Shown in pieces: positions 1 through 8,052 of a stretch of DNA of 64,000 nt. Position numbers and translations under genes: made by a program. Origin of the DNA: JBBEAM01 sp040882845 (lineage in GTDB: Bacteria; Pseudomonadota; Alphaproteobacteria; Kiloniellales; DSM-21159); contig JBBEAM010000009.1 of the NCBI GenBank assembly GCA_040882845.1, forward strand, positions 434,001 to 498,000. Direction: 5' to 3'. Every line of letters begins with the position of its first letter. The stretch's first letter is position 1. The notes below the pieces were generated by a model, which saw only the letters and a list, made by a program, of their open reading frames with translations, was not told the DNA's origin and searched no databases.

Positions 1-1139
1 AGGGCCGGGATACCGGGATCATGGACGAGCCGGTGATGCGCGCCTGGATGCAGGACTCGGTGCCGCCCCAGCCACACTACGAGGAGCGGCCGGGCCGCTG
101 GATCGCCGAGGAAAGCTGGCCCAGCCCGCGCATCGCGCCGCGCCGCTACTACCTCACCTGGGGCTATCTCGCGGAGGAGCCCGGCGAGATCGACGAGACC
201 AGCTTCTCCTCGCCGCAGACCCTGGGGGTGCGCGGCGGCGAGTGGTGCGGCTTCGGCGCCGACGGCGAGGCGCCGCGCGACCAGCGCGCCGACGACGGCG
301 GCTCGCTGGTGTTCGACGGCGACGCCTTGAAGCAGCCGCTGGAGCTGTTCGGCGCGCCGGTGCTGCGTCTGAGGGTCAAGTCCGACAAGCCGGTGGCCTT
401 CCTGGTGGCGCGGCTCGGCGATGTCAGCCCGGACGGCGCCTCGACGCGGATTTCCTACGGCATCCTCAATCTCTGTCACCGCGACAGCCACGAACATCCC
501 GAGCCATTGCAGCCGGAGCGCTGGTACGACATCCGCCTGCAGCTCGACGATCTGGCGCAGGCGGTGCCGGCTGGCCATCGCCTGCGTCTCAGTCTCTCGA
601 CCGGCTACTGGCCGATGATCTGGCCGGCTCCCGCGACGGCGGCGTTGAACGTCGAGCTCGGCAGCGGCACCCTCGAGCTGCCGGAGCGTCCGCCGCGTGC
701 CGAGGATGCCGCGCTGCGCCCCTTCGAGCCGCCGCTCTCCGCGCCGACCAAGCAGCACAAGAAACTCAGCCCGCTGCCGATGCGCCGGATCATCGAAATC
801 GACCTCGCGGCCAACGAATGGCTCTATACCCTGCACGGCGACGGCGGCGAATTCGGCGGCGCGGCGCTGGCGCGGATCGAGGAGATCGGCCTCGACATCG
901 GCTACACCCTGACCAAGCGCTACCGCATCCGGGAAGACGACCCGCTGTCGGCGGAGACCGAGCTGCTGCAGACCGCTACCCTGATACGCGGCGACTGGTC
1001 GGTGCGCCTGGAATGCCGCACCCGGATGACCTCGACGGCCGAGGATTTCAAGTTTACCGGTGAGCTGCTGGCCTTCGAAGGAGAAGCCACTTTCGAGTCC
1101 CGGGAGTGGGACCTGGCGATCCCGCGCAAGCTGCTTTAG
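1..1139 (+). CDS. CocE/NonD family hydrolase, C-terminal part (5' end outside window)
   Basis: The reading frame is open back to the first base of the window, so the ATG at 21 is internal and the N-terminal alpha/beta-hydrolase domain with its nucleophile lies off the left edge. What remains is mostly the beta-sandwich PepX_C domain (about residues 80-230), followed by a roughly 150-residue extension containing the segment RIIEIDLAANEW. Members of this family (cocaine esterase, X-Pro dipeptidyl peptidases, acylases) hydrolyse ester or amide bonds; the substrate cannot be told from this fragment. The gene meets the convergent ATP-grasp gene tail to tail, with the two stop codons overlapping at 1136-1139. 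Confidence 0.85.
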   Translation, partial: GRDTGIMDEPVMRAWMQDSVPPQPHYEERPGRWIAEESWPSPRIAPRRYYLTWGYLAEEPGEIDETSFSSPQTLGVRGGEWCGFGADGEAPRDQRADDGGSLVFDGDALKQPLELFGAPVLRLRVKSDKPVAFLVARLGDVSPDGASTRISYGILNLCHRDSHEHPEPLQPERWYDIRLQLDDLAQAVPAGHRLRLSLSTGYWPMIWPAPATAALNVELGSGTLELPERPPRAEDAALRPFEPPLSAPTKQHKKLSPLPMRRIIEIDLAANEWLYTLHGDGGEFGGAALARIEEIGLDIGYTLTKRYRIREDDPLSAETELLQTATLIRGDWSVRLECRTRMTSTAEDFKFTGELLAFEGEATFESREWDLAIPRKLL

Positions 1140-2212
1140 CCGCCCTCGGTTGCGGCCAGCCGCGCGATCGCGGCGTCGATCACCTTTTCCAGCATCCGCG
1201 GATAGGAGATTCCGGCCACCCCGGCCATGATCGCCAGCTTGGCGTCATAGCCCCAGGCCGGATTGGGATTGACCTCCATCAGCTTCGCGCGGCCGTCGGC
1301 GGCGCAGCGAAAATCGAAACGTCCATAGTCCTGCAGCCCGAAGCGGCGGAACAATTTTTTACCCCCTTCGATCATCCGCGCCTCGGTCGCGCCGTCCAGT
1401 TCCGCCGCCTTGAAGCGAATCTCGGTCCAGTAGGGCGAGTCGGGATCAACCTTGGATTCGAAGGAGAGAATCGGATTGAGCCCGGCTGGCAGGCCGGAGA
1501 AATCGACCACCAGGGGCGGCAGCGCCTCCAATCCCTCGGCCGGATTGCCGATCAGTCCGAGGCCGTACTCCGGTCCGGGAAGATACTCCTGCCAGAGCAG
1601 ATCGCGCCCCGGCAGCTCGCGGCGCAGGAAGTCGAGATAGGCACGCGCCTCGGCCTCGTCGCGCACCACCGCGTCCTTGGTGATGCCGACGCTGCCGTCG
1701 GCTTGGTTCGGCTTCAGCAGCGCGGGGTAGAGATCGGGAAGCCGATCCAAGCAGTCGCCGGCGGTTATGTAGACCTCCGCCGGCACCTCGACCCCCAGCG
1801 CTTGGGCGATCAGGCGCACCGCCTGCTTGTCGAAGCAGAGCACCATGGCCTGCGGCGTGGCGCCGGTATAGGGAATCTCCCGGAGTTCCAGCCAGGCTGG
1901 CAGATTGAGTTCGCGGGTTGGCAGGTTGAAGATTCCGGTATCGCAGAAATTCACCACCAGATCGGGGCGCCGCTGCTCCAGGCTCGCGAACAGCCGGGCA
2001 TGGTCGTCGATCACGTCGATCTCGAAACGCCCCAGGCTTTCCAGGGCCTCCACCATCTTGCGGTGCGCGGTCAGGTCCTCCTCGCGCCAGGCCGCGCCGA
2101 GCTTGGTGCTGTCGGACTTTGTATGGTCGCCGGTGACGACCGTAAGACGCCGGACTTCCGCCAAGCGAACCTCCTCAGACTGGTCCCGCAGATGCCGAGA
2201 GCTTATCCGCAT
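1136..2212 (-). CDS. D-alanine--D-alanine ligase-like ATP-grasp protein
   Basis: A 358-residue ATP-grasp protein resembling D-Ala-D-Ala ligases. A preATP-grasp N-terminal half (VVNFCDTGIFN, near residues 85-95) is followed by the ATP-grasp fold with ALLKPNQADGS (lysine for ATP), the WQEYLPGPEYG segment, and the metal-binding end LMEVNPNPAWGYD. The family joins a carboxylate to an amine through an acyl phosphate. It is a stand-alone gene without mur or fts neighbours, so a role in peptidoglycan is doubtful and a specialised dipeptide or peptide ligase is equally possible. The start at 2212 is the first possible one; an internal start nearer residue 20 cannot be excluded. Confidence 0.75.
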   Translation of the reverse strand: MRISSRHLRDQSEEVRLAEVRRLTVVTGDHTKSDSTKLGAAWREEDLTAHRKMVEALESLGRFEIDVIDDHARLFASLEQRRPDLVVNFCDTGIFNLPTRELNLPAWLELREIPYTGATPQAMVLCFDKQAVRLIAQALGVEVPAEVYITAGDCLDRLPDLYPALLKPNQADGSVGITKDAVVRDEAEARAYLDFLRRELPGRDLLWQEYLPGPEYGLGLIGNPAEGLEALPPLVVDFSGLPAGLNPILSFESKVDPDSPYWTEIRFKAAELDGATEARMIEGGKKLFRRFGLQDYGRFDFRCAADGRAKLMEVNPNPAWGYDAKLAIMAGVAGISYPRMLEKVIDAAIARLAATEGG

Positions 2213-2410
2213 CCCCCGGAAAAGGCCGCGAGGATTTGTAACAAAACGCCGATTTCATCCTTTCGTTCCAGGCTGCCAAGGCTTATATACGGGGCGCGTT
2301 TTCCGTACATCGCCTTGCTGCGCTGCTGGAGTTCGTTCCATGGCGCAGGCGTCGGGTCCCAGGGTCCCGGCGCCGGGCGAAGATGCTTTGCCGGTCGAAG
2401 GCCGGCAGTT

Positions 2411-2420
2411 AAGGAGAGAG
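2411..2420 (+). promoter_or_regulatory. Ribosome binding site of the trcR-like gene
   Basis: The purine run AAGGAGAGAG lies three bases before the ATG at 2424. It rules out the much longer upstream-extended frame that opens at 1905 and overlaps the opposite-strand ligase gene. Confidence 0.75.
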
Positions 2421-2423
2421 ATC

Positions 2424-3047
2424 ATGGCGATACCCTTGATGCCGAAGGCCACGGCCGTCTGGCTGGTCGATAACACCGCGCTCAGCTTTCAGCAGATCGC
2501 CGATTACTGCGGTCTGCATGTGCTGGAGGTCCAGGGCATCGCCGACGGCGAGGTCGCGATGGGGATTCAGGGCATCGACCCGGTCGGCAACGGCCAGCTC
2601 GACAAGGAGCTGCTGGAGAAAGCCGAGAAGGACCCCACGGTCGAGCTCAAGATGAAGAAGCAGGAGCTGCCGCAGCCGGCCAAGCGCACCAAGGGGCCGC
2701 GCTACACGCCGGTCGCCAAGCGCCAGGACAAGCCGGACGCCATCTCCTGGCTGCTGCGCAACCACCCGGAGCTCAAGGACAGCCAGATCTCGCGGCTGAT
2801 CGGCACCACCAAGAACACCATCTCCGCGGTGCGCGACCGCAGCCACTGGAACTCGCCGAACATCCGGCCGAAGGATCCGGTGCTGGCCGGGCTGTGCAGC
2901 CAGACCGATCTCAACGCCCAGGTGATGAAATCCCGCCGCGCGGCGGAGCGCCGGGGCGAGAAAATCCCCGAGCCCGAGGCGCAACCGCAAAAGCCGGTTT
3001 CCGAATCCGGCCTCGACGCGGACTACCCCTTCAAGCTCCCAGAGTAG
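2424..3047 (+). CDS. trcR: TrcR-type cell cycle transcriptional regulator (DUF1013)
   Basis: A 207-residue protein matching the DUF1013/TrcR family of alphaproteobacterial cell-cycle regulators. The N-terminus MPKATAVWLVDNTALSFQQI and the central ISWLLRNHPELKDSQISRLIG form predicted helix-turn-helix-like segments (near residues 8-35 and 105-140), and the stretch GTTKNTISAVRDRSHWN is typical of the family. The C-terminal 40 residues are charged, proline-rich and probably disordered. Family members are cytosolic DNA-binding proteins linked to control of cell-cycle genes. The start is fixed by a strong ribosome binding site at 2411. The gene stands alone between convergent and divergent neighbours. 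Confidence 0.88.
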   Translation: MAIPLMPKATAVWLVDNTALSFQQIADYCGLHVLEVQGIADGEVAMGIQGIDPVGNGQLDKELLEKAEKDPTVELKMKKQELPQPAKRTKGPRYTPVAKRQDKPDAISWLLRNHPELKDSQISRLIGTTKNTISAVRDRSHWNSPNIRPKDPVLAGLCSQTDLNAQVMKSRRAAERRGEKIPEPEAQPQKPVSESGLDADYPFKLPE

Positions 3048-3062
3048 GATCGTCCGGCAGGC

Positions 3063-4004
3063 TCACCCCAGCGGCGCGTAGTGGATCAGCAGCGCCGCCA
3101 GGGTCAGCACCGACAGTCCGGTGCTCAGCAGCACGGTGGTCGAGGCCGCCGGCACGGCGGTGTCGTACTCCCGCGCCATGACGAAGACCGTCGCCCCGGT
3201 CGGCATCGCCGCGGCGATGACGATAACCGCCACCGGCAGCGGCTGGAGCGCGAAAACCTGAGAGGCCAGGACCCAGGCCAGCAGCGGATGCAGCAGGGCC
3301 TTGGCGGCGACCAGCGGCAGCGACTGGCCCAACTCCCCGGCGACGCGGAAGGCGGCCAGGCTGCCGCCCAGGGCAACCAGAGCGGCGGGGGCCGCCGCCC
3401 CGGCCAGCAGCTCGGCAAAGCGATCGACCGGCCGCGGCAGGCCCCAGCCGGTCATTCCGAAGGCGATGCCCGCCAGAATCGACAGCACCACGGGATTGCG
3501 TAGCAACGCTCCCAGAGCCTTGCGCCCAGCGTCGGCGAAGCCGCCGCCCTGGCCCGGAGCGCTTTCCAGGAAGAGTGTCGCCAGGGTCAGCAGCAGCATC
3601 GAGTGGAAGGTGGCGATCAGCAGGAAGGACACCATCCCCTCCTGCCCGAAGGCGGTGTAGATCACCGGGGTGCCCATCATGATGATGTTCCCGAACGACG
3701 TGGTGAGGCCGAAAATCGGCGCTTCCCGCGCGCTGCGGCGGAAGCCGTAGCGCGACAGCAGGTAGCCGAGTGCGAACAGCGTGAAGGTCGCCAGGTAGTA
3801 GGCCACCAGCACGTCGAGATCGAGATGCCGGTGCAGCGCCCCGCCCGCCATGGTGCGGAACAGCAGCGCCGGGATCGCCAGGTAGAGCACGAAGCGGGTC
3901 AGGCCCTTCAGCCCGGCATCGCCGATCAGCTTCAGCCGCGCGGAACCGTAGCCCGCCGCGACCAGCGCGAAGAGCGGCAGCACGATCTCGAAGACCGCGT
4001 CCAT
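3063..4004 (-). CDS. AEC family transporter
   Basis: A 313-residue integral membrane protein of the auxin efflux carrier (AEC, PF03547) family with about ten hydrophobic segments. The central region carries the family's GNIIMMGTPV segment (near residue 106) and the C-terminal half has AAAMPTGATVFVMA. Family members move small carboxylates, amino acids or auxin-like compounds across the inner membrane. It starts 19 bases after the stop of the upstream SDR dehydrogenase and is probably co-transcribed with it, which hints that the pair imports or exports a hydroxy- or keto-acid that the dehydrogenase handles. Confidence 0.88.
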   Translation of the reverse strand: MDAVFEIVLPLFALVAAGYGSARLKLIGDAGLKGLTRFVLYLAIPALLFRTMAGGALHRHLDLDVLVAYYLATFTLFALGYLLSRYGFRRSAREAPIFGLTTSFGNIIMMGTPVIYTAFGQEGMVSFLLIATFHSMLLLTLATLFLESAPGQGGGFADAGRKALGALLRNPVVLSILAGIAFGMTGWGLPRPVDRFAELLAGAAAPAALVALGGSLAAFRVAGELGQSLPLVAAKALLHPLLAWVLASQVFALQPLPVAVIVIAAAMPTGATVFVMAREYDTAVPAASTTVLLSTGLSVLTLAALLIHYAPLG

Positions 4005-4023
4005 GGCTGCTTTCCGGCGCTGG

Positions 4024-4800
4024 CTACTGCTTGACCGGCACGGTGTAGTTGAGCGCCAGGCGCCCGCCGTCGGGATAGATCGTCTGCCCGGTGATGTAGC
4101 TGGAGTCCTCGCTGGCCAGGAAGACCGCGACCGAGGCGATCTCCTCCGGCTCGCCGAAGCGGCCCATCGGCGTACGCATCATCGCGCCCTTGGCTTTTTC
4201 CGGGTCATTGATCACCGCCTGGGCGAGTTCCGTGGCGATCGAGCCCGGGCCGATGCCGTTGACCCGGATGCCCTTATCGGCCAGCGCCAGGGCCATCACC
4301 TTGGTCAGCTGGTTGACCCCTCCCTTGGCGACCACGTAGGGCGTGATCGAGGGGATCGCCATCACCGCGTTGACCGAGGACATGTTGATGATGGTTCCGC
4401 CATCTCCCTGTTCCGCCATCTGCCGGGCCGCCGCCTGGCCGGTCAGGAAGACGCCCTTGAGGTTGACCCGGATGACCCGGTCGAAATCCTCCTCGGCGAA
4501 GTCGAGAAACTCGGCGGCATGCACGATGCCGGCGTTGGCGACCAGGATATCGAGGCGGCCGTAGGTCTCCACGGTCTTGGCGATCAGTACCTCGACCTGG
4601 CTCTTGTCGCCGACATCGCAGGCCTGGAAGGCGGCGGCGCCGCCCTTGGCGACGATCTCCCCGGTCCTGGCCTTGCCATCTTCGGTATTGACGTCGGAGA
4701 GCATCACCTTGGCGCCCTCGGCGGCGTAGCGCTGGGCGCAGGCGAGACCGATGCCCCGCGCCGCGCCGGTGACGATGGCAACCTTGTCCTTGAGCCTCAT
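4024..4800 (-). CDS. SDR family oxidoreductase
   Basis: A 258-residue short-chain dehydrogenase/reductase. It shows the nucleotide-binding TGAARGIG motif (residues 11-18), NAG (89-91), and the catalytic serine at 141/142 with YVVAK (Y155, K159). The acidic residue after the second strand (SDVN) suggests preference for NAD(H). The ATG at 4800 begins with MRLKDKVAIVTG, the standard family start; the frame stays open far upstream, but that part is antisense to the GFA gene. It is the first gene of a likely operon with the AEC transporter. The substrate is unknown. Confidence 0.9.
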   Translation of the reverse strand: MRLKDKVAIVTGAARGIGLACAQRYAAEGAKVMLSDVNTEDGKARTGEIVAKGGAAAFQACDVGDKSQVEVLIAKTVETYGRLDILVANAGIVHAAEFLDFAEEDFDRVIRVNLKGVFLTGQAAARQMAEQGDGGTIINMSSVNAVMAIPSITPYVVAKGGVNQLTKVMALALADKGIRVNGIGPGSIATELAQAVINDPEKAKGAMMRTPMGRFGEPEEIASVAVFLASEDSSYITGQTIYPDGGRLALNYTVPVKQ

Positions 4801-4935
4801 GCCTGTCTCCTCGGTCTTTGCTCGATCAAGCGCTGGAACCTGCCACGGCGGCCCGCCGCCTTCAACGCCCTTGCCGCAAACCTCTCGGCAGGTTTTGCTA
4901 GTGTCGCCCGGCACGGCGAACAAGGAGGATGCACC

Positions 4936-5346
4936 ATGAAGATCGAGGGCGGCTGCCACTGCGGCGCCATCGCCTATAGCGCCGAGGTCGACCCCAAGGA
5001 CGTCATCGTCTGCCACTGCACCGATTGCCAGACCCTTTCCGGCTCGGCCTTCCGCAGCGTCGCCTTCGCCCGCAAGAGCAGCTTCACGCTGACCCGGGGC
5101 GCACCGACGGTCTACGTCAAGCGGGCCGACAGCGGGCGGGGGCGGGAGCAGACCTTCTGTGCCACCTGCGGCACCCCGATCTACTCCTCTCCCCTTGCCG
5201 CGGACTACGGTGAGGAGGATCCTCTGATCGGCCTGCGCGTCGGCGCGATCAAGCAGCGCGACCGATTGCCGCCCAAGGCGCAGGCCTGGTGCGGCTCGGC
5301 CCAGGCCTGGCTCGGGGATATCGCCGACCTCGACGAGATGTCTTGA
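4936..5346 (+). CDS. GFA (CENP-V/GFA domain) family protein
   Basis: A 136-residue zinc protein of the glutathione-dependent formaldehyde-activating enzyme family. The zinc ligands are visible as GGCHCG (residues 5-10), CHCTDC (near 32-37) and CATCGTP (near 79-85). Some relatives act on S-hydroxymethylglutathione, but many have no known substrate. The ATG at 4936 is preceded by AAGGAGG at 4922. The gene is divergent from the SDR dehydrogenase and convergent with the ParB-like gene. Confidence 0.9.
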   Translation: MKIEGGCHCGAIAYSAEVDPKDVIVCHCTDCQTLSGSAFRSVAFARKSSFTLTRGAPTVYVKRADSGRGREQTFCATCGTPIYSSPLAADYGEEDPLIGLRVGAIKQRDRLPPKAQAWCGSAQAWLGDIADLDEMS

Positions 5347-5362
5347 AGCTTCAGAGTCTGCT

Positions 5363-5620
5363 CTAGCGCTGCCGGGCCTGGACCAGCAGGCAGGCGATCT
5401 TCTCCTCGCCCAGGGCACGGCAGGCCTCCATGCGGTGCAGCCCCTCGACCAGCACCAGCCCCTTGCTGTCGTCGCGGCGCACCAGGATTGGCGCCTCGAG
5501 GCCCTTTTCCAGGATCGATTCGGCAAGCGCGGCGACCTTGTCCTCGTCCAGCGTCTGCCGCCGCTTCACCGGCACGTAGATCTCGGCGATGGGATGGTTC
5601 TGGGGAATCATGCCTGCCAT
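5363..5620 (-). CDS. Small stand-alone ParB/Srx-like domain protein
   Basis: An 85-residue protein consisting of little more than a ParB-N/sulfiredoxin fold. The first strand and helix (IAEIYVPVKRRQTLDEDKV) are followed by EKGLEAPILVR and the box LVEGLHRMEACRALG, where ParB family proteins bind nucleotide. The DNA-binding helix-turn-helix and dimerisation domains of true ParB are absent, so this is not a chromosome partition protein. It starts with GGAGG six bases before the ATG and follows the OmpA-like gene by 13 bases, suggesting one operon. Function unknown. Confidence 0.75.
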   Translation of the reverse strand: MAGMIPQNHPIAEIYVPVKRRQTLDEDKVAALAESILEKGLEAPILVRRDDSKGLVLVEGLHRMEACRALGEEKIACLLVQARQR

Positions 5621-5633
5621 GGCGTCCTCCCTG

Positions 5634-6089
5634 TCATTTCATGACGACGACTTCAACCCGGCGGTCGCTTTCGAACTGCTCGCCGCCGAGCAGCCGGCCG
5701 ACGAAGGTGTCGCCGAAGGCCTCGCCGCGGGTCAGGATCTGGAACTTCTTGCTGCCGAGGCCATGGGTCTTGAGGAAGTCGACCACCGCCTGCGCACGGC
5801 GCAGCGCCAGATCCTCGTTGTAGCCGACGTCGCCGGTCTTGTCGGCCTGGCCGAGGACGCAGAGCTGCGCCTGGGGGTTGCCGCGATAGCGTTCCGCCAG
5901 CTCGATCAGCCAAGTCTGGTCTTCGGCGCCGATCTCGGTGCTGTCGACGTCGAAGTAGGCGACCTGGGCCGCGGACTTTTTCAGGCCCGGCGGCGCGGCG
6001 CACTCCTTGGCCAGCGCCTCGGCGGCGCCGGCGAACAGCGCCAGCGGCAGCGCCGCGGCGAGAAGCAAACCTCTCCCCCAAGCGATCAT
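5634..6089 (-). CDS. OmpA family protein
   Basis: A 151-residue exported protein. Residues 1-27 form a signal peptide with a hydrophobic core ending in ALA. The rest is a single OmpA C-terminal domain: AYFDVDSTEIGAE, the helix LIELAERYR, then DLALRRAQAVVDFL and the closing FESDRRVEVVV. This domain binds peptidoglycan non-covalently. No beta-barrel or lipobox is present, so it is likely a soluble periplasmic peptidoglycan-binding protein. It is the upstream gene of the ParB-like pair and is divergent from the CopD-like gene. Confidence 0.88.
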   Translation of the reverse strand: MIAWGRGLLLAAALPLALFAGAAEALAKECAAPPGLKKSAAQVAYFDVDSTEIGAEDQTWLIELAERYRGNPQAQLCVLGQADKTGDVGYNEDLALRRAQAVVDFLKTHGLGSKKFQILTRGEAFGDTFVGRLLGGEQFESDRRVEVVVMK

Positions 6090-6219
6090 ATTTTCGTCTC
6101 CCTGTCTGTCGCCCGCGTGGGCTTCGAACTTCGCCCGATCTTACCATCTCCGGCGCGCGCTGCGCGTGTTAGTCTTGCCCGGAAAGCGAAATCCGCGCAG
6201 CGAAAAACAAGAGAGATCC

Positions 6220-6696
6220 ATGTCCGGTCAACTGCTCAGCGTCGCCCTCGCCACCGCCCTCCACGCCCTTTCAGCCACGGTCTGGGTCGGCGGCATGTTT
6301 CTGATCTACGTCTGCCTGCGTCCGGCGCACACGGTGCTGCCGCCGCCGGAGCGCATCAAGCTGATGGCCGGGGTGTTCCAGCGGTTCTTCATCTGGGTCT
6401 GGATCGCCATCGTCCTGCTGCTGGCCAGCGGCTATTGGATCGTCTTCGGCGCCTACGCCGGCTTCGCCAACGCGCCGCTCCACATCCACATCATGCAGGG
6501 AACCGGGCTGCTGATGATCCTGATCTTCCTGCATCTCTACTTCGCACCCTGGAAGCGGATGCACCGCGCCGCGGAGGCCGAGGACTGGGCCGAGGCGGCG
6601 AAGAACATGGGCCAGATGCGCCGCATCGTCGCCGCCAACCTCGGCCTCGGCCTGATCACCGCCGCGATTGGGGCCAGCGGACGGTTCTGGGGGTAG
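6220..6696 (+). CDS. CopD-like membrane protein
   Basis: A 158-residue protein with four predicted transmembrane helices (near residues 5-30, 48-75, 84-102 and 128-152). Histidines sit in or near the helices (HALSATVWVGG, HIHIMQG, FLHLYFAPW), as in the CopD (PF05425) family of copper- or haem-related membrane proteins. The ATG at 6220 follows AGAGAG with good spacing. Whether it moves copper is not shown; no other copper gene is nearby. Confidence 0.75.
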   Translation: MSGQLLSVALATALHALSATVWVGGMFLIYVCLRPAHTVLPPPERIKLMAGVFQRFFIWVWIAIVLLLASGYWIVFGAYAGFANAPLHIHIMQGTGLLMILIFLHLYFAPWKRMHRAAEAEDWAEAAKNMGQMRRIVAANLGLGLITAAIGASGRFWG

Positions 6697-7560
6697 ACAT
6701 AATTTCGTCTCAGGGATCAATTCAAATAGTCAATCTCTTTGTGAGGACATTGCTACATCAGGCCTAGTCGCGATTTCTCTGGAATAAATGATTAAGCGTT
6801 CCCAGAGATTTCTTTAATTCTTTTAGACTAGGTAAAAAATTATCTGTTGATGCCAGATGTATAGCCTCCTCCAATATACCTTGCTTTAGAGCTTCCGCAG
6901 CGAGATCCATACTCGTAAATGCTCTGTCGAACGGCTCAAGCCAAGGAGTGCCATCAGTTTCGCCACATTCGTACGCACGCTTGTGCTTGACTATTATGGA
7001 GTTTAATTTTTTCCTATGTTCCAGATACTTATGAAAATTAGGCTTAAGGCTTGGAAAATACACACTGACTAGCATCTTTGATTTCTCAAGAGCCTCTCCA
7101 GGCCCCTTACCATCTTCAAAGCTATTCTTCTGAATATCGTATAACTCATTATAGCTTATTTCATTTTTAAATAAGATATAGTAGGATACAAAATATCCAT
7201 TCATTGATCTCTCATATTTTTCTACATTCATGTATAACGACTCGATCTTTTGTCGCATAAAAATTACATGCTCTTTTGTTGCATTAAGTCGGAAAGCTAC
7301 AATCGTAGCCAGAACTCCGCTGGCTCCAATGGTGATGATCGCAGTAAAAATAGACAACGGCTTTCCCTCAGATATCTCTGAACATCCATATTATAGCGGA
7401 TAATAGAGAGTGATGAACCAATCATGTTCTAAGCTCGATTCACTATGACTACCGTATTTCTCTTTACCATAAGCAACCACCCATGGCTCTCTTGCGTTGC
7501 GCGCCCTGAGGACTCAAGAATTGAGAGATGCGTGACGGCGTGTGAGTAAAAAAAAATTAA
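6697..7560. other. AT-rich island between copD-like gene and orphan antitoxin
   Basis: Base composition drops sharply just after the stop at 6696 and returns to the GC-rich background near 7565. The island holds one AT-rich gene (6764-7357) with adenine/thymine-ending codons and a gene-free flank (7358-7560). No integrase, transposase or flanking repeat was seen, so the route of entry is not visible. Confidence 0.7.
6764..7357 (-). CDS. Hypothetical protein, horizontally acquired
   Basis: A 197-residue protein that I do not recognise. Residues 1-22 are a hydrophobic helix (IITIGASGVLATIVAF), so it is probably anchored in the membrane with the rest in the cytoplasm. The soluble part is lysine-rich and mostly helical, with a possible coiled-coil region at residues 28-50 and another helical pair at 145-190. 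Codon use is strikingly AT-rich compared with all neighbours except the island gene at 41245. It may be part of a defence or mobile-island cargo, but nothing in the sequence proves this. Confidence 0.6.
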   Translation of the reverse strand: MSIFTAIITIGASGVLATIVAFRLNATKEHVIFMRQKIESLYMNVEKYERSMNGYFVSYYILFKNEISYNELYDIQKNSFEDGKGPGEALEKSKMLVSVYFPSLKPNFHKYLEHRKKLNSIIVKHKRAYECGETDGTPWLEPFDRAFTSMDLAAEALKQGILEEAIHLASTDNFLPSLKELKKSLGTLNHLFQRNRD

Positions 7561-7577
7561 GGCATGGCCAACAGGCC

Positions 7578-7925
7578 TCAAGTGGCTTCCACGTTGAGCT
7601 TTCCCGGACGGCGAGATCTCGGCTTGCTGATAACGATATCCACATCGCGGCCGAGCGCGGTCAGCAAACGCAGAAGCCGCTCGAGCGAATACTCCCTGAA
7701 ATTCCCTCGCAGCAGGCGCGATACATCCGGCTGCGACAAACCGAGCAACTTCGCCGCCTGGGTTTGGGTGAGCTTGCGGCGGCGCAGAATTTGGTCGATC
7801 CGGGTGACCCGCTCGGCCTTGAGCAGCTGCGCTTCGGCATCGGGACGGCCAAGATCGCCGAAGACATTGCCCTCGCCCTGCTCGATTTTCACATCCCCGC
7901 TGCCGCCATCTTTACGCTTTGCCAT
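7578..7925 (-). CDS. XRE/HTH_37-type antitoxin-like regulator (orphan)
   Basis: A 115-residue protein with the pattern of antitoxins in HigBA-like systems: an acidic or flexible N-terminus, then a helix-turn-helix at about 50-75 (LTQTQAAKLLGLSQPDVSRL) and a basic C-terminus (KPRSRRPGK). It would bind its own promoter and, in an intact system, neutralise a RelE-fold RNase. The normal start is the ATG at 7925 (MAKRKDGG). The frame extends upstream to 7988, but those codons look like the start of the missing toxin gene (see separate entry). No toxin gene is present on either side. Confidence 0.8.
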   Translation of the reverse strand: MAKRKDGGSGDVKIEQGEGNVFGDLGRPDAEAQLLKAERVTRIDQILRRRKLTQTQAAKLLGLSQPDVSRLLRGNFREYSLERLLRLLTALGRDVDIVISKPRSRRPGKLNVEAT

Positions 7926-7988
7926 GATGTTTCTCGTAGTCTTGCTCGACCCGACCCAGGCGAGCGGCTTGAGACGATCCAGGCCCAT
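7926..7988 (-). pseudogene. Remnant of a HigB/Gp49-like toxin gene (N-terminal codons only)
   Basis: Immediately upstream of and in frame with the antitoxin are 21 codons beginning at ATG 7988, reading MGLDRLKPLAWVGSSKTT. The block KPLAWVGSSK matches the usual N-terminus of Gp49-like/HigB RelE-fold toxins, which in complete systems precede this antitoxin type. Everything after the first dozen or so toxin codons is missing and the sequence runs straight into the antitoxin start. This looks like an internal deletion of the toxin. Recognition is from family memory, not from an alignment. Confidence 0.6.
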
Positions 7989-8052
7989 GCTTCAATATTG
8001 TGATTCCACCATATTCCTCAACCCATGAATTCGCTTTGGCAACAAGCGGCGC

